Assembly (NCBI GenBank): GCA_934167665.1
Contig: CAKPLN010000002.1
Coordinates: forward strand, 62,001 to 126,000
Length of the DNA stretch: 64,000 nt
Origin: an uncultured Bacilli bacterium
Lineage (GTDB): Bacteria > Bacillota_I > Bacilli_A > RF39 > UBA660
Direction: 5' to 3'
The notes under the pieces are model-generated. The model saw only the letters and a program-made list of their open reading frames with translations, was not told where the DNA came from and did not search any database. Below are positions 1-8,932 of the stretch, in pieces (the first letter of the stretch is position 1; each line of letters starts with the position of its first letter). The position numbers and the translations under genes were made by a program.

Positions 1-45
1 TAGTTGAGTTAAGTTTGATTCGTTATGCTGAGCTGATTTTTATAA

Positions 46-77
46 AAAAAACTACCTTTATATTGGGTAGTTTTTTA
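46..77 (-). terminator. Intrinsic terminator after the small membrane protein gene
   Basis: On the minus strand an AAACTACC/GGTAGTTT stem (arms 49-56 and 66-73) is followed by a run of T. It lies just past the stop of the gene at 90-368. Bases 1-45 show nothing that can be called. Confidence 0.8.
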
Positions 78-89
78 TGACTTTAAATA

Positions 90-368
90 TTATTTATTGA
101 ATTCGCCAAGTGTATAACTTCTTACAATGTTACAAGCAAATGTAAATAAAAATGATAGTGGTAATGCCATCATAAGAGTTACTTTAAATTCCATATGGTT
201 CCCTTGTACATATTCAATAATATCTAGTAAGCTAGGTGCTCCTATTATTATAAATAGTAATAAAGAAAATATTACGGCTCCTACAAGAGATTGTATAGCT
301 AGTGAAATAATATATCTTATTTTAGCTTCTTTTTTTTCTTGAATTGCTTTTTTAGATAATCTTCCCAT
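90..368 (-). CDS. Small two-helix membrane protein, unknown function
   Basis: A 92-residue protein that I do not recognise. The first 18 residues are Lys/Glu-rich, then there are two hydrophobic segments at about residues 20-45 and 62-85, so it is predicted to sit in the membrane with a short outside loop. A GGAAGGAGT ribosome binding site supports the ATG at 368. It is the last gene of the gpmI transcript, 65 bases downstream of gpmI, and has its own terminator. It could be mistaken for SecG, which is often near this position in Bacilli, but it lacks the SecG pattern. No role can be assigned. Confidence 0.75.
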   Translation of the reverse strand: MGRLSKKAIQEKKEAKIRYIISLAIQSLVGAVIFSLLLFIIIGAPSLLDIIEYVQGNHMEFKVTLMMALPLSFLFTFACNIVRSYTLGEFNK

Positions 369-433
369 CTTTTTACTCCTTCCTTATTTTATTAAATCAT
401 ATCACATTTATTTTTAAATTTAAATATTTTTTG

Positions 434-1927
434 TTACTTTATTAAACTTTCTCCTGTCATATCTAGTGGAACTGGTAGATTTAATAAGTGCAATAAAGTT
501 GGAGCGATATCACCTAGTTTACCATTTTTTAAACTGATACCTTTCTTAGTAATAATAAATGGTACTAAATTAGTAGTGTGTGAAGTCATAACGTTTCCTT
601 CTTCATCAATCATTTCTTCACAGTTACCATGATCGGCAGTTATTACCATAATTCCACCTAATTCTTGAACTTTTTCATAAATTTTTTCTAAGCAGTCATC
701 TAAAGTTTCAACAGCCTTAATGGCGGCATTTAAAACTCCCGTATGCCCAACCATATCACCATTAGCAAAATTTAAAATTACTAAATCAAAATTTTGAAGC
801 TCTCTTAAAAGTGCATCAGTAACTTCATAAGCACTCATTTCTGGTTTTAAATCATATGTCGCTACTTTAGGAGATGGTATTAAAATCTTCTTTTCACCTG
901 GATAGTCAACTTCTTTTCCACCATCGAAGAAAAATGTTACGTGGGCATATTTTTCGGTTTCAGCAATTCTTAGTTGTGTTAGTCCATGACTTGCTACATA
1001 TTCGCCAAGTATGTTATTTAATTTAGGATCGTTGTAGGCATGAGGAGCTTTTACAGATTCAACAACTGGCAGCATAGTTACAACTTTTAGATTTTTAAAT
1101 CTTTTAACTGGCATGTCATTGAAATCAGGATTAGTTAAAGCTGTTAGTATTTCTCTTAATCGATCTTTTCTAAAATTAAATACTATTAAACCATCATTCT
1201 CAGCAATCATACCATTTTCATCAAAAATTGTTGGTATTAAAAATTCATCTGTTATATTATTCTTATAACTTTCTTCTATAAACTCTTGTATAGAAGTAGC
1301 TTTAGGCCCAATGCCATTAACAATAACATCATAGGCTTTAATTAAACGGTCATAGTTGTTATCTCTATCCATACCGTAGTAACGTCCACCTATTGTCGCT
1401 ATTTTGCCAACTCCATTTAAGGCATTAGATACTTCTTCAATATATAAATATGCACTTGTTGGTGACACATCACGACCATCAGTAAATAGATGTAAGTAAA
1501 CATTATTTATATTTTGCTTACGACAAAGTTCAATTAGGGCTAGTAAGTGATTAATATGGGAGTGAACTCCACCGTCACTTATTAATCCCATGATATGTAG
1601 TTTAGATTTATTTTGTTTAGTATGTTCTATAACCTTAAGTATTTCTATATTTTCATAGAATGTCTTATCTTCAATACTTTTATTTATTAATTCAAGCGGC
1701 TGATATACAATTCTACCAGCACCAATATTCATATGACCAACTTCACTATTACCCATTTGGCCCTTTGGCAAACCAACTGCTTGAGAAGAAGCCTCTAATG
1801 TTGTATGTGGGTATTCATTCCATAATCTATTAAAAACAGGATTATTGGCTAAGGCTACAGCATTACCTTTTGTTTCTTGACGAAGGCCATAGCCATCTAA
1901 AATTGTTAAAATAACTGGTTTTTTCAT
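434..1927 (-). CDS. gpmI: 2,3-bisphosphoglycerate-independent phosphoglycerate mutase
   Basis: Converts 3-phosphoglycerate to 2-phosphoglycerate in cytoplasmic glycolysis, using two Mn ions and a phosphoserine. The 497 residues match the usual family length. Visible motifs are the N-terminal LDGYG metal site, the MGNSEVGHMNIGAGR stretch containing the nucleophilic Ser, and the C-terminal TADHGNCE and HT metal ligands. I place the start at 1927 because AGGAGG sits 8 bases upstream; a reading starting 27 bases earlier has no such site. The TAG stop of the preceding AAA ATPase gene lies inside this ribosome binding site, so the two are translated together. Other glycolytic genes lie upstream. 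Confidence 0.95.
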   Translation of the reverse strand: MKKPVILTILDGYGLRQETKGNAVALANNPVFNRLWNEYPHTTLEASSQAVGLPKGQMGNSEVGHMNIGAGRIVYQPLELINKSIEDKTFYENIEILKVIEHTKQNKSKLHIMGLISDGGVHSHINHLLALIELCRKQNINNVYLHLFTDGRDVSPTSAYLYIEEVSNALNGVGKIATIGGRYYGMDRDNNYDRLIKAYDVIVNGIGPKATSIQEFIEESYKNNITDEFLIPTIFDENGMIAENDGLIVFNFRKDRLREILTALTNPDFNDMPVKRFKNLKVVTMLPVVESVKAPHAYNDPKLNNILGEYVASHGLTQLRIAETEKYAHVTFFFDGGKEVDYPGEKKILIPSPKVATYDLKPEMSAYEVTDALLRELQNFDLVILNFANGDMVGHTGVLNAAIKAVETLDDCLEKIYEKVQELGGIMVITADHGNCEEMIDEEGNVMTSHTTNLVPFIITKKGISLKNGKLGDIAPTLLHLLNLPVPLDMTGESLIK

Positions 1928-1937
1928 ATTGTTCCTC

Positions 1938-3215
1938 CTAGATTTTATTATCATTTAAGCAAAATGCGGCATATATTGGGATGTAACGTACATCCTTTCT
2001 TGTGGAAAAATTATTTTCAGTAATACGATATGCTTGATGTACTACAAACTTTTTGGTAAAAACGGAAAGTGACTTTGCTTTAGACATGCTTTTAGTTGCT
2101 ATTTCAATAGGTATTATTTTACCCATTCTGTTTTGAATTACAAAGTTAACTTCAGCTTTTCCTTCTGATTGATAATAGTAAAGTGCGTAACCAGACTCTA
2201 CTAATGTTTTAGCTATATGATTTTCATATAATACTTCCTTTATTTTTTCGTCCATCAATAATTGTTTGGCATTTAAGTGAAGCAAAGTAAATAGTAAGCC
2301 ATCATCTGGAAAGTATAATTTGAAGCTATCAGTTTCACGGCAACTACTCAATGGAGATTTAACAGTTTTAATTTTATAGCTTCTGTATAATAATTGATTA
2401 CTTACTAAGTAATTTATAGCACTATCATATTCTTTAGCTCTTTTCCCTGTTCCCATTAAGCCGTATTGAAACTTTTTATTTTCTTTACATAGTTGTAATG
2501 GAGCAGAATTTATAACTTCTATACCTCTTGGAATATCGATAAGCGTTTTATTTAAAGAAATTTCTTTTTTATAAATATCTATTATTTTCTGCTTTATTGC
2601 ATCTATTTCGTATAATGACTTTCCTTCTAATGATGCTATAACTACTTCTGGTAGGCCTCCGGTTATTAGATATTCTTGGAATAAATCTAGTGCTACTTTA
2701 TGAAACGGACATATTTTATGTTTAGTGAAAGATTCTCTAATAAGTTCGGCAAGACTTGCTTCATTATGAGCCCATAGATATTCTTCAAAATCCATTTCGT
2801 TCATGCCTTTAAACTGAAGTTCTTCTCCTTTAAACTCATTTAGCTTATCACGACGAGATGTAATAGCAATTACATGATATTTACTCTTTTCATTATCAAA
2901 TAATTTTATGCCTTTTACAATATCGTTATTTAAAACATTATCAAGAATGATTAAAGTGTCTTCTTTAAGGATTGTTTCTCCTGATAGTAAAGAAAGATTT
3001 AAAACGATTTTTTCTGGAGACTTTTCTTTGGTGAATATATCAATAATGTCTTTGTTATTTTCTGTATTAAAATAAACTGTATTTTTATATTCTTTACTAC
3101 CAAAATTAAGGACTGTAAAGGTTTTTCCTATTTGTTTCGGTCCATATAGGATTAAAGGCTTTCTAATAATATCATCTTTCCATTTTTTTAAAAATTTTTC
3201 TATTTTTCGTTCCAT
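1938..3215 (-). CDS. AAA ATPase with DUF4143-type C-terminal domain
   Basis: A 425-residue protein of the AAA_14/DUF4143 family, common in gut bacteria and archaea and of unknown cellular role. The N-terminal ATPase shows Walker A GPKQIGKT (residues about 25-32), Walker B LIILDNV, and a TSRRD sensor-like segment. The C-terminal part (about 230-420) holds the family's KAEVNFVIQ stretch, which resembles a nuclease fold, followed by PIEIATKS. It has a strong own promoter and follows the spo0A terminator, but its stop overlaps the gpmI ribosome binding site, so it drives gpmI. Family members are often mobile or toxin-linked; nothing here shows that. Confidence 0.85.
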   Translation of the reverse strand: MERKIEKFLKKWKDDIIRKPLILYGPKQIGKTFTVLNFGSKEYKNTVYFNTENNKDIIDIFTKEKSPEKIVLNLSLLSGETILKEDTLIILDNVLNNDIVKGIKLFDNEKSKYHVIAITSRRDKLNEFKGEELQFKGMNEMDFEEYLWAHNEASLAELIRESFTKHKICPFHKVALDLFQEYLITGGLPEVVIASLEGKSLYEIDAIKQKIIDIYKKEISLNKTLIDIPRGIEVINSAPLQLCKENKKFQYGLMGTGKRAKEYDSAINYLVSNQLLYRSYKIKTVKSPLSSCRETDSFKLYFPDDGLLFTLLHLNAKQLLMDEKIKEVLYENHIAKTLVESGYALYYYQSEGKAEVNFVIQNRMGKIIPIEIATKSMSKAKSLSVFTKKFVVHQAYRITENNFSTRKDVRYIPIYAAFCLNDNKI

Positions 3216-3248
3216 AAATTGTATTCTCCAAACATATTTTATAAATTA

Positions 3249-3277
3249 AGTATACTTTTTTGATTTAATATTGTCAA
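3249..3277 (-). promoter_or_regulatory. Sigma-A promoter for the AAA ATPase-gpmI transcript
   Basis: On the minus strand a perfect TTGACA (3272-3277) is followed by a 17-base spacer and TATACT (3249-3254). The ATG of the ATPase is 34 bases downstream of the -10 element. Confidence 0.85.
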
Positions 3278-3320
3278 TATTGCTACTTAATTAAAGTGGA
3301 TTTTTATATAGAAAATCTTT

Positions 3321-3357
3321 AAATTAAAAATCATCAATACTTTTCATATTGATGATT
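3321..3357 (-). terminator. Terminator of spo0A
   Basis: An 11-base stem (arms 3329-3339 and 3347-3357) followed on the minus strand by TTTTTAATTT, eight bases past the spo0A stop. Confidence 0.85.
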
Positions 3358-3364
3358 AATTCTA

Positions 3365-4135
3365 TTAATTTACAGTTTGATGTAATTCGAGACGTAATTT
3401 ATCTGCCACTGTTACAATAAATTCTGAATTAGTGGGCTTAGCTTTATCTATATCAACACTATGACCAAATATTTCTTCCATTAGTTCCCAATTGCCTCTA
3501 TTCCAGCTAACTTCTATAGCATGTCTTATAGCTCTTTCTACTCTAGATACTGTTGTTTCATATTTTCTAGCAATTTCTGGATATAACTCTTTGGTTATTC
3601 CTCCTACTAATTCTGGATTTTCATAAACTAAAGTTATACCTTCCCTTATGTATTGATAACCTTTTATATGTGATGGGACTCCTAGTTCATGTAAAATTGT
3701 TGTTATTGATTTTTGAAGGCTGTTATGAAATAAATCTATTGATTTACCACCATATTTAACATCTCCAGATATTTCCATAATACGATTTTCTAAGTCTGTT
3801 AATTCAAATGGTTTTAACATGAAATAGTTAACGCCCATTTCTGAAACTTTTCTAATCATGTCCTGAGTATTGTAGGATGTTAATACGATTACTTTTTTAT
3901 CGATACCCTTCTTCTTCATATCTTCTAGAACTGAAACACCATCTTTATTAGGCATAATTAAATCTAGTAAAATTATATCATACTCATCTTTTTTCTTTTC
4001 AATTATTCTTAAGCCTTCTACTCCATCATAGGCCTCTAGTGTGATTTTAATATCTGCGTGTTCGCTAAAATATTCCTTAATCATATCAACCAAACTTCTA
4101 TTGTCATCAATGATTAATACTCGTGTCTTTTCCAT
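3365..4135 (-). CDS. spo0A: Spo0A, master response regulator of sporulation
   Basis: A 256-residue two-domain regulator. The receiver domain (about 1-120) has the acidic pair IIDDN, the phosphoacceptor Asp in LLDLIMPNKDG, the LTSY threonine/serine site and the KPF lysine. The C-terminal DNA-binding domain (about 140-256) has the Spo0A-specific segments IKGYQYIREGI, YPEIARKY, SRVERAIRHAIEVSWNRG and GHS. Spo0A is phosphorylated through a relay and binds 0A boxes (TGTCGAA). I start at 4135 because GAGGAG lies six bases upstream. It sits between tpiA and the AAA ATPase and ends with its own terminator. Its presence, with spoIIQ and spoIIR, argues for a spore-forming lineage. Confidence 0.96.
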   Translation of the reverse strand: MEKTRVLIIDDNRSLVDMIKEYFSEHADIKITLEAYDGVEGLRIIEKKKDEYDIILLDLIMPNKDGVSVLEDMKKKGIDKKVIVLTSYNTQDMIRKVSEMGVNYFMLKPFELTDLENRIMEISGDVKYGGKSIDLFHNSLQKSITTILHELGVPSHIKGYQYIREGITLVYENPELVGGITKELYPEIARKYETTVSRVERAIRHAIEVSWNRGNWELMEEIFGHSVDIDKAKPTNSEFIVTVADKLRLELHQTVN

Positions 4136-4200
4136 TTTTTCTCCTCTCATATACTGCCACGCATTCTAATTATATAACAATATTTTTAAAATTGATAGAT

Positions 4201-4230
4201 AAAAAAAAGACAAGTTTTGTCGAATTGTCT
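4201..4230 (-). terminator. Terminator overlapping the tpiA stop codon
   Basis: Minus-strand AGACAA (from 4230) pairs with TTGTCT (4208-4213) and is followed by eight T. The tpiA stop at 4229-4231 lies in the stem. Confidence 0.7.
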
Positions 4231-4933
4231 AATTTTCTGCTTTATTTATAAAAATTTGTAATTTAGCTGGTTTTAAGCTTAAGCCACCTAAAAGATAGCC
4301 ATCAATTAATTCACTTTTCTTTAAATATTCTATATTCTCTTCATTGGCACTACCACCATATAAAGTCTTAACACCGGGAAGAAGTTCTTTTATCAATGAA
4401 AGTGTGGTATCGATTTCTTCAATTGTTGGAATTAAACCAGTGCCGATTGACCAAATTGGTTCGTAAGCGACAATTATTTTGGATTTTTCATCTTGAGTTA
4501 AATCTTTAGTAGCAATTTCTATCTGTTTACTAATTTTGCTTGTGGTTTTGGCATTATCTTTTTCTTGCTTAGTTTCACCAACACATAATATAGGAGTAAT
4601 ATTTTTTTCTAATAAGTTCTTGATTTTTAAATTTATGTCATCAGATGTTTCATATAACTCTTGGCGTCTTTCGGAGTGACCAATAATACAATATTTAACA
4701 TTTAAACTGGCTAACTGACTGGCTGATACTTCACCAGTATGAGCCCCTATATCATTTTTACTTACATTTTGACTGCCAAGTTCAATATTTTCTAGATTGA
4801 ACATTGAAATATATGGAGTCGATGGACAAAGTATTATATTAGATTTTTGTGATGTTAATTTTGCTAATTCTCGTTGATATGAGCTAAACTCATTTTTTAG
4901 TAAATTACATTTATTATTTAAGGCAATTATCAT
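4229..4933 (-). CDS. tpiA: Triosephosphate isomerase
   Basis: Interconverts dihydroxyacetone phosphate and glyceraldehyde 3-phosphate. The 234 residues are slightly shorter than the usual 250. Catalytic His is in CIIGHSERR (about residue 84), catalytic Glu in VAYEPIWSIGTG (about 154), and the phosphate loops are YGGSAN and GGLSL. The N-terminal NWKMN motif is changed to NNKCN, which keeps the Asn and the catalytic Lys. The last codons of the upstream glycosyltransferase (AAA GGA GAA TAA) act as its ribosome binding site, so the two genes are coupled. Confidence 0.93.
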   Translation of the reverse strand: MIIALNNKCNLLKNEFSSYQRELAKLTSQKSNIILCPSTPYISMFNLENIELGSQNVSKNDIGAHTGEVSASQLASLNVKYCIIGHSERRQELYETSDDINLKIKNLLEKNITPILCVGETKQEKDNAKTTSKISKQIEIATKDLTQDEKSKIIVAYEPIWSIGTGLIPTIEEIDTTLSLIKELLPGVKTLYGGSANEENIEYLKKSELIDGYLLGGLSLKPAKLQIFINKAEN

Positions 4934-4934
4934 T

Positions 4935-6164
4935 TTATTCTCCTTTGAATTTTTTAGTTAATTTTGATAATAATCCAAATCTATTTTCATCTTTTTTATC
5001 AATTATAGCTCTGTTATATACTTCAAGTACACGTTCAGCATAGCTACTTGAACTACAATGTTCAGCTTGAACCCTAGCTTGAGTTCCTAGTCTTTGGCGT
5101 AGATTAGCGTCGGTGTATAAAGAAAATACTCGCTTGATATATTCATCTTCAGATGTAAAAATCATACCATTTAGACCATTGGTTACTGTTCCTACAAATG
5201 ATTCATCATTAATACAAAGTGGAGGTTTACCAGCGGCCATAGCTTCAATCACTGTTAAGCCTTGTGTTTCTGTTGTAGAGGCAGTTGCAAATATATCTAA
5301 GCAGTGATAATAATAAGGCATTTCCTCTAAAGCTGCTTTTCCATTAAAAATAACATTCTTTTCTATTTTTAAATCACGAGCCATTTTTTCATAGTTTTCT
5401 CTATCAGGTCCATCACCTATAATTAGTAATTTTATATTATTATATTTTTTTATAATTTTTTGATGAGCGTTTAATAAAAATTCAAGATTCTTTTCTGTAG
5501 CAAGGCGTCCAACAAAACCTATAACAAAATCTTTCTTTTTAAGATCTAGTTTTTTGCTTAGAGAACGAACTAGTTCCTTATCAACATTTTCTATAAAAAA
5601 TTTATCAACTTCTATACCAGTTGGAATGATGTGGATGTTTTTAGTAAATTCATATTTATCTTTAAATAGTTTATAGATTTTATCTGTTGGAACAATTAGT
5701 TCATTAGCGGTTTTATCACAATAGAATTTTGTTAAGTATTCTACTATCTTTTTACTTGATTTATCAAAATAACCGTGAGTTATATAATGTGTGTAATCCT
5801 CATATAACGTATGATAAGTATGGACAAGAGGAATATTAAATTGTTTAGCAAATAGTCTGGCAAAAATACCTATGCCAAATTCAGTATGCGAATGAATTAC
5901 ATCTAAATTCCAATTTTTCATGGTATTTATCATACTTAGAGGATATATTTTACTTATCCTGTAATCATATATTCCAATAGGTATACCAGGTACTTTTACA
6001 ACGCGTTCTTCTTCGTCATATTCATATTTTACGGCGTTATTTCCAACTGTAACAACGTAGACTATATGTCCTTTTTTCTCTAAAGCTCTTTTTAGCATGG
6101 CTACACTTGTAGAAACACCATTTATGTAAGGAGGATAGGAGTCTGTAAACAACCCTATACGCAT
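4935..6164 (-). CDS. GT4 glycosyltransferase, probable diacylglycerol glucosyltransferase
   Basis: A 409-residue GT-B enzyme of family GT4. The N-terminal FTDSYPPYINGVSTSV glycine-rich acceptor loop, the GFVGRLATEKN hinge and the C-terminal ETQGLTVIEAMAAGKP nucleotide-sugar loop are clear. Closest known relatives by these motifs are 1,2-diacylglycerol 3-glucosyltransferases, which make membrane glycolipids and anchors for lipoteichoic acid. The start at 6164 (MRIGLFTDSYPP) follows AAGTGATAAT; a reading begun earlier would overlap the upstream gene. The upstream neighbour is a flippase-like membrane protein, a common pairing. The acceptor is inferred, not shown. Confidence 0.85.
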   Translation of the reverse strand: MRIGLFTDSYPPYINGVSTSVAMLKRALEKKGHIVYVVTVGNNAVKYEYDEEERVVKVPGIPIGIYDYRISKIYPLSMINTMKNWNLDVIHSHTEFGIGIFARLFAKQFNIPLVHTYHTLYEDYTHYITHGYFDKSSKKIVEYLTKFYCDKTANELIVPTDKIYKLFKDKYEFTKNIHIIPTGIEVDKFFIENVDKELVRSLSKKLDLKKKDFVIGFVGRLATEKNLEFLLNAHQKIIKKYNNIKLLIIGDGPDRENYEKMARDLKIEKNVIFNGKAALEEMPYYYHCLDIFATASTTETQGLTVIEAMAAGKPPLCINDESFVGTVTNGLNGMIFTSEDEYIKRVFSLYTDANLRQRLGTQARVQAEHCSSSSYAERVLEVYNRAIIDKKDENRFGLLSKLTKKFKGE

Positions 6165-6168
6165 ATTA

Positions 6169-7179
6169 TCACTTCTCTTTCTTTTCAAAAACAAACAATA
6201 TAGCACCAACAATCATTCCTAAATAGTAAGTAATAAAACGCCATATTAGCAAAGTGGCATTTACAACTAATTTAGGTAGGAAATTACCAAAGAATTTAAT
6301 GAAACCATATTCTATTCCACCACTAGCACCAGGTGCAGGTACAAAGGCTCCCATTATTAAGATATAAGCAGATGTCGTTAGTGTGTTAGCTACACTGAGA
6401 CCAGTAAAATTATTTAAAGCAAATGCTATAAACAATGGTACTATGTAAAAACAAGCTAAACCGATGAAATTTAAGATTACATATTTTACAAGTAATGGTT
6501 TATGTTTAGTGATTTCAAAGGCATGTTTATGAAAGTCATCTAATTTTTCATAACAAGCTAATAACTTTTCATTCTCATTTTTGATAATATTTAATTTTGA
6601 TAGTATATGGATAATCATTTTAGCAACTTTTTTAATTTGTTTCTTAGATAAAATTACCATATATAAAACAATAATTACTACAATATTAACCGAAAAGCCT
6701 AGAAGAACTAGACGTCTTAAAACTGGGACTGATGGAAAAATATGAAAAATAGTATTATATAGTACAGCAAGAGTACCAAATAAAACTAGTGCTGTTTGGT
6801 AAAATATAAAATTTTGAATAATTATGCTGGTGGCTTTACTTAAAGGAATACCATGCTCCGTTAACATATATATTTCCATTGGTTGTCCTCCACTAGAAAA
6901 GGGAGTTATACCATTAAAAAATTGAGTTATTATATTATGCTTAATAGCTTCTTTCAATGATAAACGGCTTTTGTCATTAGTGCTTTCATACAAAACATAA
7001 CCTTTTATTATAAGAGATAAAAAGTAAAATATTACGGCTATAATTATATAAAAGTAATTTATACCTTTCATTGTTTTAATTATACCTGATAAATCATCTT
7101 TTAAGACGAAATATAAAATTACTAGTGTAATTGAGAGAATTAGAATTGTGTTTTTTTTAATACCTTTTATTATTTCCAT
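6169..7179 (-). CDS. UPF0104 membrane protein (lysylphosphatidylglycerol synthase TM-domain family)
   Basis: A 336-residue integral membrane protein with about eight hydrophobic segments, of the family that includes the flippase half of MprF and AglD. Recognisable family stretches are FFNGITPFSSGGQPMEIYML in the second quarter and APGASGGIEYGFIKFF near the C terminus. It lacks the soluble aminoacyl-transfer domain of MprF, so a lipid-flipping or glycolipid-export role is more likely than lysine transfer. The start at 7179 follows GAAGGAAT and overlaps the upstream gene by 23 bases. It is directly upstream of the GT4 gene. Confidence 0.85.
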   Translation of the reverse strand: MEIIKGIKKNTILILSITLVILYFVLKDDLSGIIKTMKGINYFYIIIAVIFYFLSLIIKGYVLYESTNDKSRLSLKEAIKHNIITQFFNGITPFSSGGQPMEIYMLTEHGIPLSKATSIIIQNFIFYQTALVLFGTLAVLYNTIFHIFPSVPVLRRLVLLGFSVNIVVIIVLYMVILSKKQIKKVAKMIIHILSKLNIIKNENEKLLACYEKLDDFHKHAFEITKHKPLLVKYVILNFIGLACFYIVPLFIAFALNNFTGLSVANTLTTSAYILIMGAFVPAPGASGGIEYGFIKFFGNFLPKLVVNATLLIWRFITYYLGMIVGAILFVFEKKEK

Positions 7180-7660
7180 CTAAAATTCCTTCTTTTTCGA
7201 AGGATTTGACAAAGCTAGTTATTCCGTTTTCACTTCCTAAACTTTCGTATCCTTCTATTTCTAATGATTCTTGTAGAGCACGATCATAACTTTCAACATT
7301 TATAAAAACTTCTAACATACCTAGTCCTTGAGCATATTCTGTTGCGAGAGAATACATTTTCTTACTTTTAGATACCATTTTAGAAGTTGGTAGAGTTAAG
7401 TAACAACTTCTAATGTCTCTATAGGCGTTTAGAAGACAATAATCTATTACTTGTTCACCGTCACTTAATAATAAAATTTGTTCAAGTTCATTAGATGTAC
7501 GTTGAAATTGCTCATACTTTTCTCTTGTGACGCGTTTTGGAATTTCTCGTAGGCGGTTAGTTAATACGCCACCTAATTCATTTTCTGATTCAAATGAAGA
7601 AATCATCTCTAGTTGCTTATTATTATATGGATCAGCTACTAAAAGAGATTTTTTTTGCAT
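7157..7660 (-). CDS. GNAT-like acetyltransferase, substrate unknown
   Basis: A 167-residue protein that reads like a GNAT N-acetyltransferase: central beta-strand segment IDYCLLNAYRDIRSCYLTLP, then a helix KMYSLATEYAQGLGMLEVFI and a final strand YESLGSENGITSFVK. The classical Q/RxxGxG/A acetyl-CoA loop is weak, so the family call is tentative. Its ribosome binding site AGGTGG overlaps the TAG stop of pgk. It lies between pgk and the UPF0104 gene in the same transcript. Some related two-gene sets in gut Bacillota place such a protein beside pgk, but no function is known to me. Confidence 0.6.
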   Translation of the reverse strand: MQKKSLLVADPYNNKQLEMISSFESENELGGVLTNRLREIPKRVTREKYEQFQRTSNELEQILLLSDGEQVIDYCLLNAYRDIRSCYLTLPTSKMVSKSKKMYSLATEYAQGLGMLEVFINVESYDRALQESLEIEGYESLGSENGITSFVKSFEKEGILDGNNKRY

Positions 7661-7668
7661 TTAACCAC

Positions 7669-8835
7669 CTACTTTAATACTGCTATTCCTGGAAGAAGTT
7701 TTCCTTCTAAATATTCAAGTGTTGCGCCACCACCTGTTGAGGCATGGTAAATTTTATCTTTATAAGTGGCAGTAGCAGCAACAATGTCTCCACCACCTAG
7801 AATTGTTTTTATATTGTTATTGACTAAGTATTTAACTATTTCGTCTGTTCCAAATTTGTATTTATCAAATTCATATACACCTAATGGACCATTCCAAACT
7901 ACTATTTTAGCACTTTCTAACTCATTTTTAAATCGAGCAATAGTTTTAGGTCCTATGTCTAAGCCCATTTCATCGTTACTTATAGATTCAATATCTTTAA
8001 CTTTGTAATCTTCTTTATTAGAAAATTCTGTTGTTACAGCGGCATCTATTGGTAAGATAATTTTATCACTGTACTCTTTCATAATATTGGTGCAAAATTG
8101 AATATTTTCTTCATCAACTAAGGATTTTCCTATTTCATAACCAGCAGCTTTTAAGAAAGTAAAGGACATACCTCCACCAATTAAAATTTTATCAGCTTTT
8201 GTTACTAAGTTGGCTATAACACCTATTTTATCAGATACTTTTGCTCCACCTAATATTACGATAAATGGATGCTCAGGATCATTTAATAAACTTAAAGCGT
8301 TTATTTCTTTTTCGATAAGGAAGCCAGCAGCTGATGGCAAATGAGTGGCAATACCAACATTTGAAGCATGCGCTCGGTGAGCTGTACCGAAGGCATCATT
8401 TATAAATACATCGCCTAATGAAGCCCAATATTTACCAAGTTCTTCATCATTAGAACTTTCCTTTTTGCCATTTAAATCTTCATAGCGAGTATTTTGAATT
8501 AAAACAATTTCCTGAGGTTTCATATTAGAAATAGTACTTTCCAATAGTTCTCCTCTAGTTTCAGGAATAAACTGTACTTTTTTATTTAATAGTTCACTTA
8601 GTCTAGTTGCTACTGGGGCTAAAGTATTTTTTTCTAAATCACTAGGTTCTTTTATTCTTCCTAAATGTGACATTAAAATTACTTTAGCGTTTTTTTCTAA
8701 GCAATACTTTATTGTAGGTAGACTAGATACAATTCTTGTATCATCAATTATTTTACCTTCTTTTATTGGTACATTAAAATCACAGCGGATTATTACTTTT
8801 TTATTTTCTAATTCTAAATCTTTAATATTTTTCAT
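7669..8835 (-). CDS. pgk: Phosphoglycerate kinase
   Basis: Makes ATP from 1,3-bisphosphoglycerate in glycolysis. The 388 residues show the N-terminal RCDFNVPIKEG substrate motif, LMSHLGR, the basic-patch GTAHRAHAS, the hinge VILGGAKVSDKIG and the C-terminal nucleotide-binding WNGPLGVYE and GGGDIVAA segments. A GGGGAG site precedes the ATG. A terminator separates it from gap and an extended -10 promoter lies between, so pgk can be expressed apart from gap. Confidence 0.96.
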   Translation of the reverse strand: MKNIKDLELENKKVIIRCDFNVPIKEGKIIDDTRIVSSLPTIKYCLEKNAKVILMSHLGRIKEPSDLEKNTLAPVATRLSELLNKKVQFIPETRGELLESTISNMKPQEIVLIQNTRYEDLNGKKESSNDEELGKYWASLGDVFINDAFGTAHRAHASNVGIATHLPSAAGFLIEKEINALSLLNDPEHPFIVILGGAKVSDKIGVIANLVTKADKILIGGGMSFTFLKAAGYEIGKSLVDEENIQFCTNIMKEYSDKIILPIDAAVTTEFSNKEDYKVKDIESISNDEMGLDIGPKTIARFKNELESAKIVVWNGPLGVYEFDKYKFGTDEIVKYLVNNNIKTILGGGDIVAATATYKDKIYHASTGGGATLEYLEGKLLPGIAVLK

Positions 8836-8859
8836 TGATTATCTCCCCATTCTATTTAA

Positions 8860-8868
8860 AGTATAGCA
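8860..8868 (-). promoter_or_regulatory. Extended -10 promoter of pgk
   Basis: Minus-strand TGCTATACT (TGn plus -10) lies 25 bases upstream of the pgk ATG and just after the gap terminator. No good -35 is present, as expected for an extended -10 promoter. Confidence 0.6.
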
Positions 8869-8880
8869 TTAATTTAGTTA

Positions 8881-8930
8881 AAAAAAAAGAAGTTGTGCAA
8901 AGTTAGTGTAAACACAACTTTGCTTACTTC
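8881..8930 (-). terminator. Terminator of gap
   Basis: The core stem GCAAAGTT/AACTTTGC (arms 8897-8904 and 8916-8923) is extended by AAGT/ACTT pairs and followed on the minus strand by nine T. Confidence 0.85.
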
Positions 8931-8932
8931 CT

